From assembly GCA_046296415.1 (NCBI GenBank), contig JBKBLN010000002.1, forward strand, positions 558,001-622,000: a stretch of DNA of 64,000 bases, given 5' to 3'. A model generated the notes under the pieces. That model saw only the letters and a program-made list of their open reading frames with translations. It was not told the origin of the DNA and made no database searches. The stretch is from CAYNRA01 sp046296415 (GTDB lineage Bacteria > Bacteroidota > Bacteroidia > Cytophagales > Spirosomataceae). This document shows, in pieces, positions 1-8,400 of the stretch (the stretch's first letter is position 1; each line of letters starts with the position of its first letter). Position numbers and translations under genes: made by a program.

Positions 1-1
1 A

Positions 2-697
2 CATGGTTTAGATGGAGAGGGTGAAACCCACGATCATAGCTTATTCCGTGTGGTTGGGATTTGGAAACCCAATCAGTCGGTACTGGATAATGTGGTGGTT
101 ACCTCGTTACAATCTGTCTGGATGGTGCATGCCCACGGAGGGGAGATGGTCACGGAGGATATCACGGCAGCTTTGATTCAATTTCGATCTCCGATGGGTT
201 TAATGACCATCCCAAGAAATATCAATGCCAATTCTCGCATGCAAGCAGCATTGCCTGCGATCGAGATCAATCGTTTGTTTGCACTTTTGGGTGTGGGGAT
301 CTCTACCTTAACTTACCTAGCATGGGCGATCATGATTATTTCGGGAATCAGTGTATTCATCTCACTGTACAATGCACTCAAAGAAAGGAAATTTGAACTT
401 GCCCTACTTTTATCAATGGGCGCCACGCGTACCAAATTATTTTTGACTTTATTGTTCGAGGGATTGATACTGGTAGGTGCAGGCGCATTTCTCGGTCTAC
501 TCATTAGCCGAATTGGACTGTTGGTACTCACCCAGACCGTAGAATCCAACCTTCGGATGACCTTGGAGGCCCAAACTTTATTACCTCAGGAATGGTATTT
601 ATTAGGGGGCGCCTTGGTGCTAGGAATTCTAGCCTCCATACTACCTTCATTCGGTGTGTACCGACTGAATATTTCCAATACCCTCGCCGAGGAGTAA
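2..697 (+). CDS. ABC transporter permease, FtsX/MacB type (5' truncated by window edge)
   Basis: The reading frame is open from base 2, so the N-terminal half lies outside the window. The visible part starts with a His/acid-rich stretch (GETHDHSLFRVVG), followed by a periplasmic segment, and then the FtsX core: one membrane span around LAWAIMIISGISVFISL, the conserved ERKFELALLLSMGATRTKL coupling motif, and two more spans to the C-terminus. This is the topology of a MacB/LolC-like permease. A His-rich loop just before FRVVG is known from permeases linked to zinc in gammaproteobacteria (ZrgC-like), which suggests a metal-related role here, by inference only. The next three genes follow closely on the same strand. 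The ATPase partner is expected upstream of the window. Confidence 0.85.
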   Translation, partial: HGLDGEGETHDHSLFRVVGIWKPNQSVLDNVVVTSLQSVWMVHAHGGEMVTEDITAALIQFRSPMGLMTIPRNINANSRMQAALPAIEINRLFALLGVGISTLTYLAWAIMIISGISVFISLYNALKERKFELALLLSMGATRTKLFLTLLFEGLILVGAGAFLGLLISRIGLLVLTQTVESNLRMTLEAQTLLPQEWYLLGGALVLGILASILPSFGVYRLNISNTLAEE

Positions 698-735
698 CTT
701 TTTTTTACATTTGAACTTTGAAACACCTTATCAAC

Positions 736-1176
736 ATGAGAACCACCTTCCTTTTTTTGTTTTTGTTAGCTCCATGCCTTGTTCATGCTGTCGATCCTCC
801 ACGGAAAATTAGCTGGGAATTACTTCGAGATGTCACCTTCAAAAAAAAGTGGAATGCGGATGAAGGCATGTTCATCCTCGAACCTCAATTTGGTTCTAAG
901 GTAAAGGAAATTCAATCCAAAGAAGTTGCCATTACTGGGTATATGATACCCGTTGATATTGATGCAAATTATTACGTTTTATCAGCGAATCCGTTTGCCT
1001 CTTGCTTCTTTTGTGGTCAAGCTGGGCCAGAATCTGTCGTATCCATCAAATTTAAAGGTGTCAATCGTCGTTTTAATACGGATGACCGAGTGACCATCAA
1101 AGGAAAGTTCCGTTTAAATGCTACGGATATTAATGAATTGAATTACATATTAGATCAAGCCGAACTGGCACAATAA
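736..1176 (+). CDS. Periplasmic protein with CFFCG motif, DUF3299-like
   Basis: A 146-residue protein. I start it at ATG 736 because a clean signal peptide follows (MRTTFLFLFLLAPCLVHA); an upstream TTG at 718 would add six residues with no benefit. The mature part has an OB-like pattern of strands, the phrase ITGYMIPVDIDANYYVLS and the cysteine motif SCFFCGQAGPES, typical of small Bacteroidota periplasmic proteins next to FtsX-type ABC transporters. The layout is analogous to ZrgD (DUF3299) beside the ZrgBC transporter, so the CxxC could bind metal; this is inference. A TACATTTG box at 706-713 could serve as an internal promoter but lacks a clear -33 element. The stop is 3 bases before the next ATG, which argues for one operon. 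Confidence 0.7.
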   Translation: MRTTFLFLFLLAPCLVHAVDPPRKISWELLRDVTFKKKWNADEGMFILEPQFGSKVKEIQSKEVAITGYMIPVDIDANYYVLSANPFASCFFCGQAGPESVVSIKFKGVNRRFNTDDRVTIKGKFRLNATDINELNYILDQAELAQ

Positions 1177-1179
1177 CGC

Positions 1180-1716
1180 ATGAGAAAATCGGTTCTACTT
1201 TCTATTTTTTTACTATTGGCCGGAGCAACCCAGGCCCAATACGAACGCAATTGGGCACTTGGATTACGAGTGGGCGAGCCAGTTGGTATAAACATCCGAA
1301 AGTATTTTTCGGAAGGTGAAAAAGCGTTTGATGTAAATGTGGGAACGTATGGTTTTCTTTATGGACGTGAACGACGTTATTTGAAGGGCGATTATCGTTC
1401 AGCAGGTCTCATGATTCAAGGGATTTATTCTTGGCATCATGCCTTATTTAACAGGGAAGCCCTTCATGTGTATTATGGGTTTGGGGGACAAATTAACCAG
1501 CGAAACCATTTCCCAGATAGCCGAATTGGGCAACGAGACGACTCTGAGCAGAAACTTTCCCTAGGACCAGCCGGGGCGGTCGGAATAGAATATAAATTAC
1601 CCAACAATGATATTGGTGTTTTCCTCGATGCGGGAGGCTATGTCGAACTCCTACCGGCTCCCTTTTTCACGAACCTCCAAATCAGTGGTGGGATTCGATT
1701 AAATCTATTGAAATGA
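1180..1716 (+). CDS. Small outer-membrane beta-barrel-like protein, function unknown
   Basis: A 178-residue protein with a signal peptide ending in the typical TQAQ cleavage region (about residue 19). The rest is built of alternating aromatic/hydrophobic and glycine-rich strands (WALGLRVGEPVGINIRKYF, GTYGFLYGRERRYL, HVYYGFGGQINQRNHF) and ends in a strand pattern consistent with a small outer-membrane barrel. I do not recognise a named family. It starts 3 bases after the CFFCG gene and its end overlaps the next start in an ATGA arrangement, so it is probably translated from the same message. Confidence 0.65.
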   Translation: MRKSVLLSIFLLLAGATQAQYERNWALGLRVGEPVGINIRKYFSEGEKAFDVNVGTYGFLYGRERRYLKGDYRSAGLMIQGIYSWHHALFNREALHVYYGFGGQINQRNHFPDSRIGQRDDSEQKLSLGPAGAVGIEYKLPNNDIGVFLDAGGYVELLPAPFFTNLQISGGIRLNLLK

Positions 1717-2006
1717 GTGATATTCTATCCATTTTTCGAAAAATTGCGTTCCTAGAGGGATGTTCATTTCTCGCTTTAGGCATCACCATGCCGCTAAAAT
1801 ATAAGTTTGACATGCCGACACCCAATTACTGGGTGGGGATGATCCACGGGGCACTTTTTATTGCGTATGTGATTCTGCTGCTTTGGGTCTGGAAAAAGTA
1901 TCGATGGAAGTTTAGTCTAGTTTTTTGGTCTGGCCTAGCTAGCCTAATTCCTTTCGGTACTTTTATAGCCGATAAACTAATTTTCCACCCGGCGGCGAAG
2001 AAATAA
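1713..2006 (+). CDS. DUF3817 family integral membrane protein
   Basis: A 97-residue protein with three predicted membrane helices. The phrases FRKIAFLEGCSFLALGITMPLKY, NYWVGMIHGALFIAYV and SLIPFGTFIADK are the hallmarks of the DUF3817 family (TIGR03954-like), a short membrane protein of unknown function in many bacteria. Translation is coupled to the barrel gene through a 4-base ATGA overlap. Its 3' end overlaps the convergent blh gene by 30 bases, and I see no terminator between the two. Confidence 0.8.
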   Translation: MSDILSIFRKIAFLEGCSFLALGITMPLKYKFDMPTPNYWVGMIHGALFIAYVILLLWVWKKYRWKFSLVFWSGLASLIPFGTFIADKLIFHPAAKK

Positions 2007-2897
2007 GAAATCCATTACTTCCCCGTGGGGTGCCGTTAATAAGGCTATTCCGATAAACAAGACAGGCCAAAGAAGTTCAGGATGATTGAAGTACCAAAAG
2101 ATACCGATCAAAGCAAAAATTCCAACCAAAGCGATCAACGAAAAGGGGATCGCTTTTTTGCTTAATTGAATCCAACTAAAGCCCATGAAATTCTTCAACT
2201 CCATGAATGTTAAAATAGCATGCCAACAGCAGAAATACACAGCAAATCCCATCAATAAGGGAAGACGCCAAAGGATTAACCACCACACCAGGAGTATCGA
2301 AATGCTATGCTGAGCAGCTTTCCACTGGTTGGTAATGGCGCCTAACCACAACAGGCCAATCAAGATCGTGGTTATGCCCATGGCCTCGATGACCCCCTCA
2401 TGGGATACAAGAAACCGATACAGAGTATCCCAGCCATGCACGAATGGAAACTGATGCAAAATTGTATTTACTTCCTCCAAATGAGTTAAAAATAGGCCAC
2501 CCAGAATGCTTACCCCATAGGCAAAGGCAAAAACTCGATACAATGTTTGGTGAGGCCATTTAAAATATTGTAGATCAATTTCACCAAAGTGAAGTGCCGA
2601 TAGACAAATGAAACCTAATAGACCTAGTACCGGGGAAATCAACCAAATCAAACCAAAAATAACCATTCTACCCAGGTACTTGACCAAAAAAGACAGAATG
2701 GAAAAAGGTTGATTTAAATCTTGGGCCGATTTTTTAGCGACCAAATGATCCAATCCCCCATGTGGAATTCCGGTCACCCAAACACCCACCAATAGGAAGC
2801 CGATCACCTGCATTTCCTCAAAGCCGATCCACTCAGACCAAGCCAAAATAAGAAGTGGCAAGATAATCAAAATATAATATTTAGTATACGCTCCCAT
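1977..2897 (-). CDS. blh: Beta-carotene 15,15'-dioxygenase, Brp/Blh family
   Basis: A 306-residue polytopic membrane protein of the Brp/Blh family, which cleaves beta-carotene in the centre to give two molecules of all-trans retinal. The family His motifs are visible: GIPHGGLDH near residue 45, ALHFGEID near residue 100, CWHAILTF in the C-terminal half and TAPHGEVMDF near the end. These His residues bind the catalytic iron. Its start overlaps the end of the lycopene cyclase gene by 31 bases, so cyclase and dioxygenase are almost certainly co-transcribed and couple beta-carotene formation to retinal production. Retinal usually implies a microbial rhodopsin, but no opsin gene is present in this window. 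Confidence 0.9.
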   Translation of the reverse strand: MGAYTKYYILIILPLLILAWSEWIGFEEMQVIGFLLVGVWVTGIPHGGLDHLVAKKSAQDLNQPFSILSFLVKYLGRMVIFGLIWLISPVLGLLGFICLSALHFGEIDLQYFKWPHQTLYRVFAFAYGVSILGGLFLTHLEEVNTILHQFPFVHGWDTLYRFLVSHEGVIEAMGITTILIGLLWLGAITNQWKAAQHSISILLVWWLILWRLPLLMGFAVYFCCWHAILTFMELKNFMGFSWIQLSKKAIPFSLIALVGIFALIGIFWYFNHPELLWPVLFIGIALLTAPHGEVMDFLFLRRRVEN

Positions 2898-3997
2898 ACA
2901 GCACGGAGAAAGGGTTTTTTAGGCAGTTTGCTAAACAATAACACTTCCTCCCACCAACTAGTTTGCTCTTTTAAAAACTTAAATGTTCGATCTAAAGGAA
3001 CTCGATTTAATAAAGCATCAAAAACCGGTATCGATTGAGAGGAATGATTCTGTAAGATATGCAAAAGCAGGAGATCATACACTCGAAATCGAATCGAAGA
3101 TGCATTCTTCTTTTTGGAAGTTGAAAAGTACACAGCTGCCATCTCTTTCGAATGCTCCCAAATACGATAAAAAGCATACCCAGTGGATGGCTTGATTTTT
3201 CCTGCACCTCCCCCAATGAATTGAATTCCCTCCGGCGATTGAGCAAGAAATGCCCCACCGTACATAGGAATACAGCCTTCTTCTTGGTCTACTACTTTCC
3301 AATTCCCTCCCCATCGTTGGCTAATTTCCATCAAATGCTGTTCATATTCCCTTTTGGACCATACCGTTGGGGAAAATACCGTAAATTCGACCAATGCCTC
3401 CGTGGCAGAATACGGAAGAACATATAAAAATGCCATACCATCCAAAGGTTGTGGGACCGATAAATCCATAAGGGTCATGGTATTGGATGCAAATCGTGGA
3501 TTTTCTGTTTTTATTCTCCATCCCACAAAATGCTGTTTTAAGTGCAAATCATGCCCCACTAAGGGAGGAATAATGGATGAGAATATTCGGTTCGCCCGGA
3601 TCTTTCCTTGTGAGGTTTCTACTAAAACACCGGATATCGAGGTAACTTTTGCTTGAATAAATTCAATTGGAAATTGATCAAGAAGGGGGCGATGAAAGTC
3701 GAAAAAGTCTTGACTTGAAATCTGTTGATATTTAAAATCTTGTAGGCAATAGACCGTGGAATGTTGTGATGAATCGATGACTTCGATATTTGACCACTGA
3801 TGTGAAACGATTTGGGGGTATATCAATTCTTGAGGAGACGCCCAAAAGCACCAGGTTTTCTCGGCCGCTCCCCATGGCAATTCGTCAACCAAAACGATTG
3901 ATTCATGATGGTAATTAGGGTGCGAGACCAACTGATACATCAGCTGCAAGCCAGCGCACCCAGCTCCCACAATCAGAATGTCCGTTGTTCGCTCCAT
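2867..3997 (-). CDS. crtY: Lycopene beta-cyclase, CrtY type
   Basis: A 376-residue flavoprotein that cyclises both ends of lycopene to make beta-carotene. I start it at ATG 3997 (MERTTDILIVGAGCAGLQL), directly before the N-terminal FAD-binding GxGxxG motif; the longer TTG start would run through a perfect dyad. Family features include DELPWGAAEKTWCFWA and the conserved FLYVLPYSATEALVEFT region that carries the catalytic glutamate, then GGAGKIKPSTGYAFYRI. It overlaps blh downstream, forming a two-gene retinal module. The upstream MFS gene is separated by an intrinsic terminator at 4046-4075, so this operon has its own promoter. Confidence 0.92.
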   Translation of the reverse strand: MERTTDILIVGAGCAGLQLMYQLVSHPNYHHESIVLVDELPWGAAEKTWCFWASPQELIYPQIVSHQWSNIEVIDSSQHSTVYCLQDFKYQQISSQDFFDFHRPLLDQFPIEFIQAKVTSISGVLVETSQGKIRANRIFSSIIPPLVGHDLHLKQHFVGWRIKTENPRFASNTMTLMDLSVPQPLDGMAFLYVLPYSATEALVEFTVFSPTVWSKREYEQHLMEISQRWGGNWKVVDQEEGCIPMYGGAFLAQSPEGIQFIGGGAGKIKPSTGYAFYRIWEHSKEMAAVYFSTSKKKNASSIRFRVYDLLLLHILQNHSSQSIPVFDALLNRVPLDRTFKFLKEQTSWWEEVLLFSKLPKKPFLRAVWERILNIIF

Positions 3998-4000
3998 GTT

Positions 4001-4028
4001 TAGGTTGTTGATGTTTCCTAACAACCTA
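4001..4028 (-). promoter_or_regulatory. Perfect inverted repeat just upstream of crtY
   Basis: Arms TAGGTTGTT (4001-4009) and AACAACCTA (4020-4028) are exact complements separated by 10 bases, so the arm centres are about 19 bases apart, near two DNA turns. The dyad ends three bases before the crtY start codon at 3997. It could be an operator for a carotenoid/retinal regulator, or a hairpin in the 5' leader that affects translation. The symmetry is seen directly; the role is inference. Confidence 0.45.
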
Positions 4029-4045
4029 TAATACAAGGAATTGTT

Positions 4046-4075
4046 AAAAAAAAGAGGCCTACTGTGAGGCCTCTT
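4046..4075 (-). terminator. Intrinsic terminator of the MFS gene
   Basis: Nine-base stem AAGAGGCCT (4052-4060) / AGGCCTCTT (4067-4075) with a 6-base loop. On the minus strand it is followed by a run of eight T. It lies 22 bases after the MFS stop codon and separates that gene from crtY. Confidence 0.88.
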
Positions 4076-4096
4076 CCTGAAAGTTTATCATTAGAA

Positions 4097-5314
4097 TTAA
4101 TGAGCAGCGTTTCCTTCTGCTTTTTTATTCCGCATGACAAAGAAAAGGACAATAAACGCAATCGTCAAAATCGCGGGGATCACCGCGATGTTATCCAAAG
4201 TAGCTTGGCCGGCGGCTAATTCCATAGCGTCCCCTACCAATCCAGCCTCTGAAGCTTTTGCTTTTTCGGCATCCAACCAGCCACCAATGATCGGTTGGAA
4301 GATCGACACGCCCACCATCCCGGCGCCCCCAATGAGGGACATACCCAAGGCACCTGTCTTAGGTAGGTAAACGGCCACAAAGGAAATCATGTTGGGCCAG
4401 AAATAACAAACGCCAACGGCAAATAAAACGGCTGCAAGATACACCATGCCACCGGTAGCTTGACTCATCAACACAATGGCGAGGGTCGAAATAACGGCAG
4501 AGGCCAACAGAACACCCGTGATATTCAAACGATGAATCAATGGGCCAGCAAAATAACGGCCGACTGCCATAAGACCTGTCACCATAGCCAAAATTAGAAG
4601 AGGTTGTGCACCGGCAGCACCCAGAATCCGCTCTACCCAACTTTGTGTACCTAATTCGGTAGTAGCCGTCATGATCATGCATACCAGCATCAACCAATAA
4701 AGTGGGGAAGAGAGAATTGCCTTCAAGTTTTCAGCAGTGGAGCCGTTTCCTTCGACTTTATGCTCAGGAAATTGCTGACCATAGAACAAGAAACCGTAAA
4801 TGGCCATGGGGATGTACATCACGGCAATTTTAATTTGCCATCCCATACCGGCATTGGTTAAGAACGTAGCGATCAAAGAACCGATGGCTATTCCTCCGGG
4901 AAACCAAACGTGAAATTTGTTCAACATGGTGGCTTTGTTCTCATCATACATATTGGCAATCATGGGGTTGTAGGCTGCTTCCACCATCCCGTTACCAAAG
5001 CTGATAAAGAAAGTCGAGAAGAACAATGGCCAATAGCTTGTGGACAAAATGGAGAAAGTGATTCCTGCCAAATGACAAAAGAAAGCCACCCAACCCAATT
5101 TTTTAGGACCGAGTGTATTGTAAAGAGGGCCACCCACTAGCGTGGCAATGGGAAATCCAAAGATTCCCATAAAGTTGATCCACCCCAACTGGGTATCGTT
5201 CAAATTAAAATCACTAGCAAGATCGTTCATGATCCCCGCTCGAATACCAAAAGCAAAAGCGGTGGTAATCAGGGCAAAACAACTCGCCAAAAAGAGTCGA
5301 TTTTTGTTTAACAT
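4097..5314 (-). CDS. MFS transporter, probably sugar uptake
   Basis: A 405-residue transporter with about 12 hydrophobic spans. It starts with MLNKNRLFLASCFALITTAFAFGIRAGIMNDLASDF, typical of Bacteroidota MFS sugar permeases, and carries the loop motifs GPLYNTLGPKKLGWV after span 2 and VGRYFAGPLIHRL in the second half. It is divergent from a Gfo/Idh/MocA dehydrogenase that heads a cluster with a TIM-barrel isomerase, which suggests uptake of the carbohydrate or cyclitol handled by those enzymes. A TATTTTTG -7 box with a TTTG -33 element lies at 5349-5378. The substrate cannot be read from the sequence. Confidence 0.85.
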   Translation of the reverse strand: MLNKNRLFLASCFALITTAFAFGIRAGIMNDLASDFNLNDTQLGWINFMGIFGFPIATLVGGPLYNTLGPKKLGWVAFFCHLAGITFSILSTSYWPLFFSTFFISFGNGMVEAAYNPMIANMYDENKATMLNKFHVWFPGGIAIGSLIATFLTNAGMGWQIKIAVMYIPMAIYGFLFYGQQFPEHKVEGNGSTAENLKAILSSPLYWLMLVCMIMTATTELGTQSWVERILGAAGAQPLLILAMVTGLMAVGRYFAGPLIHRLNITGVLLASAVISTLAIVLMSQATGGMVYLAAVLFAVGVCYFWPNMISFVAVYLPKTGALGMSLIGGAGMVGVSIFQPIIGGWLDAEKAKASEAGLVGDAMELAAGQATLDNIAVIPAILTIAFIVLFFVMRNKKAEGNAAH

Positions 5315-5348
5315 AAATGAGTAGGTTTAAGGGTTTGATTCGCACCGC

Positions 5349-5378
5349 CAAAAATACAGGAAAATAAGAAGGTTCAAA
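5349..5378 (-). promoter_or_regulatory. Bacteroidota-type promoter for the MFS gene
   Basis: On the minus strand TATTTTTG (5349-5356) matches the -7 consensus TAnnTTTG, and TTTG (5375-5378) is 18 bases upstream, close to the usual 19-21. It is about 35 bases upstream of the MFS start codon. Confidence 0.6.
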
Positions 5379-5458
5379 AAAGAATCCAATAAATTGTAGA
5401 AATGACAATTTTTCTGGCGTTTCGTCGAATCAAGGTTCGGGCATCTTGGAGGAATTTG

Positions 5459-5466
5459 TATCTTTG
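5459..5466 (+). promoter_or_regulatory. -7 box for the Gfo/Idh gene
   Basis: TATCTTTG matches TAnnTTTG exactly and is 46 bases upstream of the ATG at 5513. No clear -33 TTTG is seen at the right distance, so an activator may be needed. Confidence 0.5.
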
Positions 5467-5512
5467 GCTTATTGAACATTTCATTCATTCACCCTAAAAA
5501 CAATTGAAAAGT

Positions 5513-6664
5513 ATGCAAAGGAAAATAAGAATGGGCATGGTTGGAGGTGGTCGTGGGGCCTTTATTGGAGCTGTTCACCGCACCGCTGCAGCCATCGACG
5601 GCGAAATTGAACTTGTCTGTGGGGCGTTCAGTGGAAATCCCGAAAAATCCATTCTTTCAGGACAAGATTTGATGCTTGCCCCGGATCGTTGTTATGGAAC
5701 TTTCGAGGAAATGATCCTTAAAGAAAAAGAACGACCCGATGGTATGGATGTAGTCTCGATCGTGACACCCAATCATTTGCATTTCGCCCCGGCAAAAATG
5801 GCGCTAGAGAACGGGTTCGATGTAATTTGTGACAAACCTGTGACATTTTCACTAGAAGAAGCCCTAACGTTAAAAGAAATTATTCAAAAAACGGGAAGAA
5901 CTTTTGCTCTCACCCACACTTACACGGGCTACCCTATGGTGAAAGAGGCCCGGGAACTTATCAAACAGGGGGTGCTTGGTACCATCCGGAAAGTGATGGT
6001 GGAATATCCTCAAGGTTGGTTATCCCATTATGTAGAAGGAGGCGAAAATAAACAAGCCAATTGGCGGACTGACCCGAGCCAATCCGGTCAAGGAGGGGCA
6101 TTGGGGGATATCGGTACACATGCGGAAAATTTGGCTGAAACAATCACTGGGCTTCATATCACCCAAGTGTGTGCAGATGTTTCGATCATGGTTGAAGGAC
6201 GACTCCTTGATGATGATGCCAATGTATTGATACGATTCAACAATGGGGCAAAAGGTGTATTGTCGTGTTCCCAAATAGCCAATGGAGAAGAAAATTCACT
6301 GAAAATTCGGGTTTATGGTGAAAATGGCAGCTTAGAATGGCATCAAATGGAACCCAATACCTTGTATCATCGGACCCAATATGACCATACGCGCATCATT
6401 CGCCCGGGGGTTGGCAATTTGAGCGAATCCGCGAAGGCCCATATCCGAGTACCATCAGGACACCCGGAAGGTTATTTCGAGGCGTTCGCAAATATTTACC
6501 GAAACTTTGCTCGAACCGTCCGGAAACGTATGAATGGAGAAACCCCCAATGCTATTGATTTGGACTTCCCTACCATTGAAGAGGGAATCCGAGGAATGTT
6601 GTTTGTCGAAAAAGTATTGGAATCCAGTAAGTCAGAGCAAAAGTGGATATCCATTCCGGAATAA
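5513..6664 (+). CDS. Gfo/Idh/MocA family NAD(P)-dependent oxidoreductase
   Basis: A 383-residue dehydrogenase. I start it at ATG 5513, not at the TTG at 5504. The N-terminal Rossmann fold carries GMVGGGRGAFIGAVHR, and the cofactor/active-site motif appears as CDKPVTFSLEEA (family EKP motif). The C-terminal substrate domain includes GALGDIGTHAENLAE with the conserved Asp and His. Such enzymes oxidise or reduce hydroxyls on sugars or inositols. With the divergent MFS transporter and the downstream TIM-barrel isomerase it looks like part of a catabolic unit for an uncommon sugar or cyclitol; the exact substrate is unknown. Confidence 0.88.
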   Translation: MQRKIRMGMVGGGRGAFIGAVHRTAAAIDGEIELVCGAFSGNPEKSILSGQDLMLAPDRCYGTFEEMILKEKERPDGMDVVSIVTPNHLHFAPAKMALENGFDVICDKPVTFSLEEALTLKEIIQKTGRTFALTHTYTGYPMVKEARELIKQGVLGTIRKVMVEYPQGWLSHYVEGGENKQANWRTDPSQSGQGGALGDIGTHAENLAETITGLHITQVCADVSIMVEGRLLDDDANVLIRFNNGAKGVLSCSQIANGEENSLKIRVYGENGSLEWHQMEPNTLYHRTQYDHTRIIRPGVGNLSESAKAHIRVPSGHPEGYFEAFANIYRNFARTVRKRMNGETPNAIDLDFPTIEEGIRGMLFVEKVLESSKSEQKWISIPE

Positions 6665-6769
6665 CAAAGTGGAAAACTGGCTTTTCAAATTAATGCCTTT
6701 TTTTCCTGATAAATTTTGGAAATTGAGGTTGAATCTAGCCGGTTCTTTGTTCTATTCACTCGTACGATT

Positions 6770-7306
6770 ATGAAAAAACACCATGTACTCTCCATTTTAC
6801 TTTTAGTCGCCGGAATATCGCCTGGTGCTTTGGCCCAAGCCATGGCCAATTTAACCGAAGATAAGCCTTACATCGAAAATGGGATTGAATACAGCTATTC
6901 AATCACAAATGCCCGAGATGAAAAGGATTATTCTAGGTTTGAAGTCAGTATTTTTGCCCGTAATAAAAGCGGCTGCCAGCTCATCTATTTAAATCGAGGT
7001 GAAGTGGCGCAAGCATTTGATGGAGACCCTGCCGCAGTGGCTCGATTTGAGTGCATCAATGCCACCGGGCGACGACTAACGTCCAAGGGCGCCAATCTCC
7101 GGGCCCGGCCCTTCTCAGTACCCTATGCTCAACCCAATAAAGGCGCTGATGGCAAAACAACGTTTACGACCATTCGGGTACCTGCGGGTTTTTTATTGCG
7201 AAACGGGGAAACTTTAGCAAATAATATCATTGTCATCACCCCGTTAGGAGAAAAACCTGTTTTCAAAGTAAGAATCCAAAATTTTTCTGAATTAACACAA
7301 GATTAA
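6770..7306 (+). CDS. Secreted protein of unknown function
   Basis: A 178-residue protein with a clear signal peptide (MKKHHVLSILLLVAGISPGALAQ) that sets the start at ATG 6770. The mature part is mixed polar and strand-rich with two cysteines (SGCQLIYL, RFECINATGRR) that could form one disulphide. I recognise no family. It sits between the Gfo/Idh gene and the TIM-barrel isomerase with gaps of 105 and 12 bases, so co-transcription with the isomerase is likely and it may help in binding or processing the same substrate; this rests on position alone. Confidence 0.7.
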   Translation: MKKHHVLSILLLVAGISPGALAQAMANLTEDKPYIENGIEYSYSITNARDEKDYSRFEVSIFARNKSGCQLIYLNRGEVAQAFDGDPAAVARFECINATGRRLTSKGANLRARPFSVPYAQPNKGADGKTTFTTIRVPAGFLLRNGETLANNIIVITPLGEKPVFKVRIQNFSELTQD

Positions 7307-7318
7307 CGTTCAACCATA

Positions 7319-8371
7319 ATGAAAACCATCAAAGGACCGGCTATCTTTTTGGCACAATTTATCGGAGATGAAGCCCCTTTCAACTCCCTAGATTCAATTA
7401 CCGACTACATGGCCAATCTTGGCTACAAAGGTGTACAAATCCCCACGTGGGATCCACGTATGATCGACCTCAAGTTAGCCGCCGAGTCAAAAACCTATTG
7501 CGACGAACTTTCCGGAAAATTGGCTGATAAAGGGTTAGCAATTACCGAGCTTTCTACTCACCTTCAGGGCCAACTAATCGCCTCCCATCCTGCCTACAAT
7601 GCCATGTTCGATGCATTTGCACCTAAGGAAGTACACGGTGATGAGCCTGCACGACGAGCTTGGGCCACCCAACAGTTGACCTATGCAGCCCAAGCCTCGC
7701 AAAATCTGGGGCTTTCCTCTCATGTGGGCTTTTCAGGTGCCCTAGCTTGGCCTTTTTTATATCCTTGGCCTCAACGTCCATCTGGTTTGATTGAAACCGC
7801 TTTTCAAGAACTAGCCAATCGTTGGCGCCCTATTCTTGATGTATTTGACCAAAATGGCGTAGATTATTGCTACGAATTGCATCCAGGCGAGGATTTGTAT
7901 GATGGGTCTACCTTTGAGATGTTCCTCGATTACCTTGATGGACATACCCGTGCCAACATTAATTACGATCCCTCCCATTTTGTCCTCCAATGTTTGGATT
8001 ATGTATCCTTCATTGATCTTTACCATGACCGGATCAAAGCTTTCCATGTAAAAGATGCCGAATTTAATCCATCCGGAAAACAAGGAGTCTACTCAGGCTA
8101 CGCTGGTTGGGCCAATCGAGCTGGCAGATTTAGATCTTTGGGCGATGGACAAGTGGATTTCTCGGCTATTTTCTCCAAATTATCTCAATATGACTACGAT
8201 TCTTGGGCAGTTTTGGAATGGGAATGCTGCATAAAATCCTCTGAACAAGGAGCTCGAGAAGGCGCTCCATTTATCGAACAACACATTATTGAGGTTGCCA
8301 CACGCGCTTTTGACGATTTCGCCGCCACTGGAACCGATGAGGCGTTTAACCGCCAGGTATTGGGGTTATGA
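7319..8371 (+). CDS. Sugar phosphate isomerase/epimerase (xylose isomerase-like TIM barrel)
   Basis: A 350-residue TIM-barrel protein of the AP endonuclease 2 / xylose isomerase-like superfamily. The four metal-ligand positions of the fold can be seen: Glu in CYELHPGED, Asp in NINYDPSHF, His in IKAFHVKDAEF, and Glu in WAVLEWECCIKSS. These enzymes move carbonyl groups or epimerise sugars and inositol derivatives. They often work beside a Gfo/Idh dehydrogenase, as here, in oxidation followed by isomerisation. It begins 12 bases after the secreted-protein gene and ends before an inverted repeat at 8401-8469. Confidence 0.88.
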   Translation: MKTIKGPAIFLAQFIGDEAPFNSLDSITDYMANLGYKGVQIPTWDPRMIDLKLAAESKTYCDELSGKLADKGLAITELSTHLQGQLIASHPAYNAMFDAFAPKEVHGDEPARRAWATQQLTYAAQASQNLGLSSHVGFSGALAWPFLYPWPQRPSGLIETAFQELANRWRPILDVFDQNGVDYCYELHPGEDLYDGSTFEMFLDYLDGHTRANINYDPSHFVLQCLDYVSFIDLYHDRIKAFHVKDAEFNPSGKQGVYSGYAGWANRAGRFRSLGDGQVDFSAIFSKLSQYDYDSWAVLEWECCIKSSEQGAREGAPFIEQHIIEVATRAFDDFAATGTDEAFNRQVLGL

Positions 8372-8400
8372 TTCTGACCAAAAAAACGTTTTTTAGTTAG

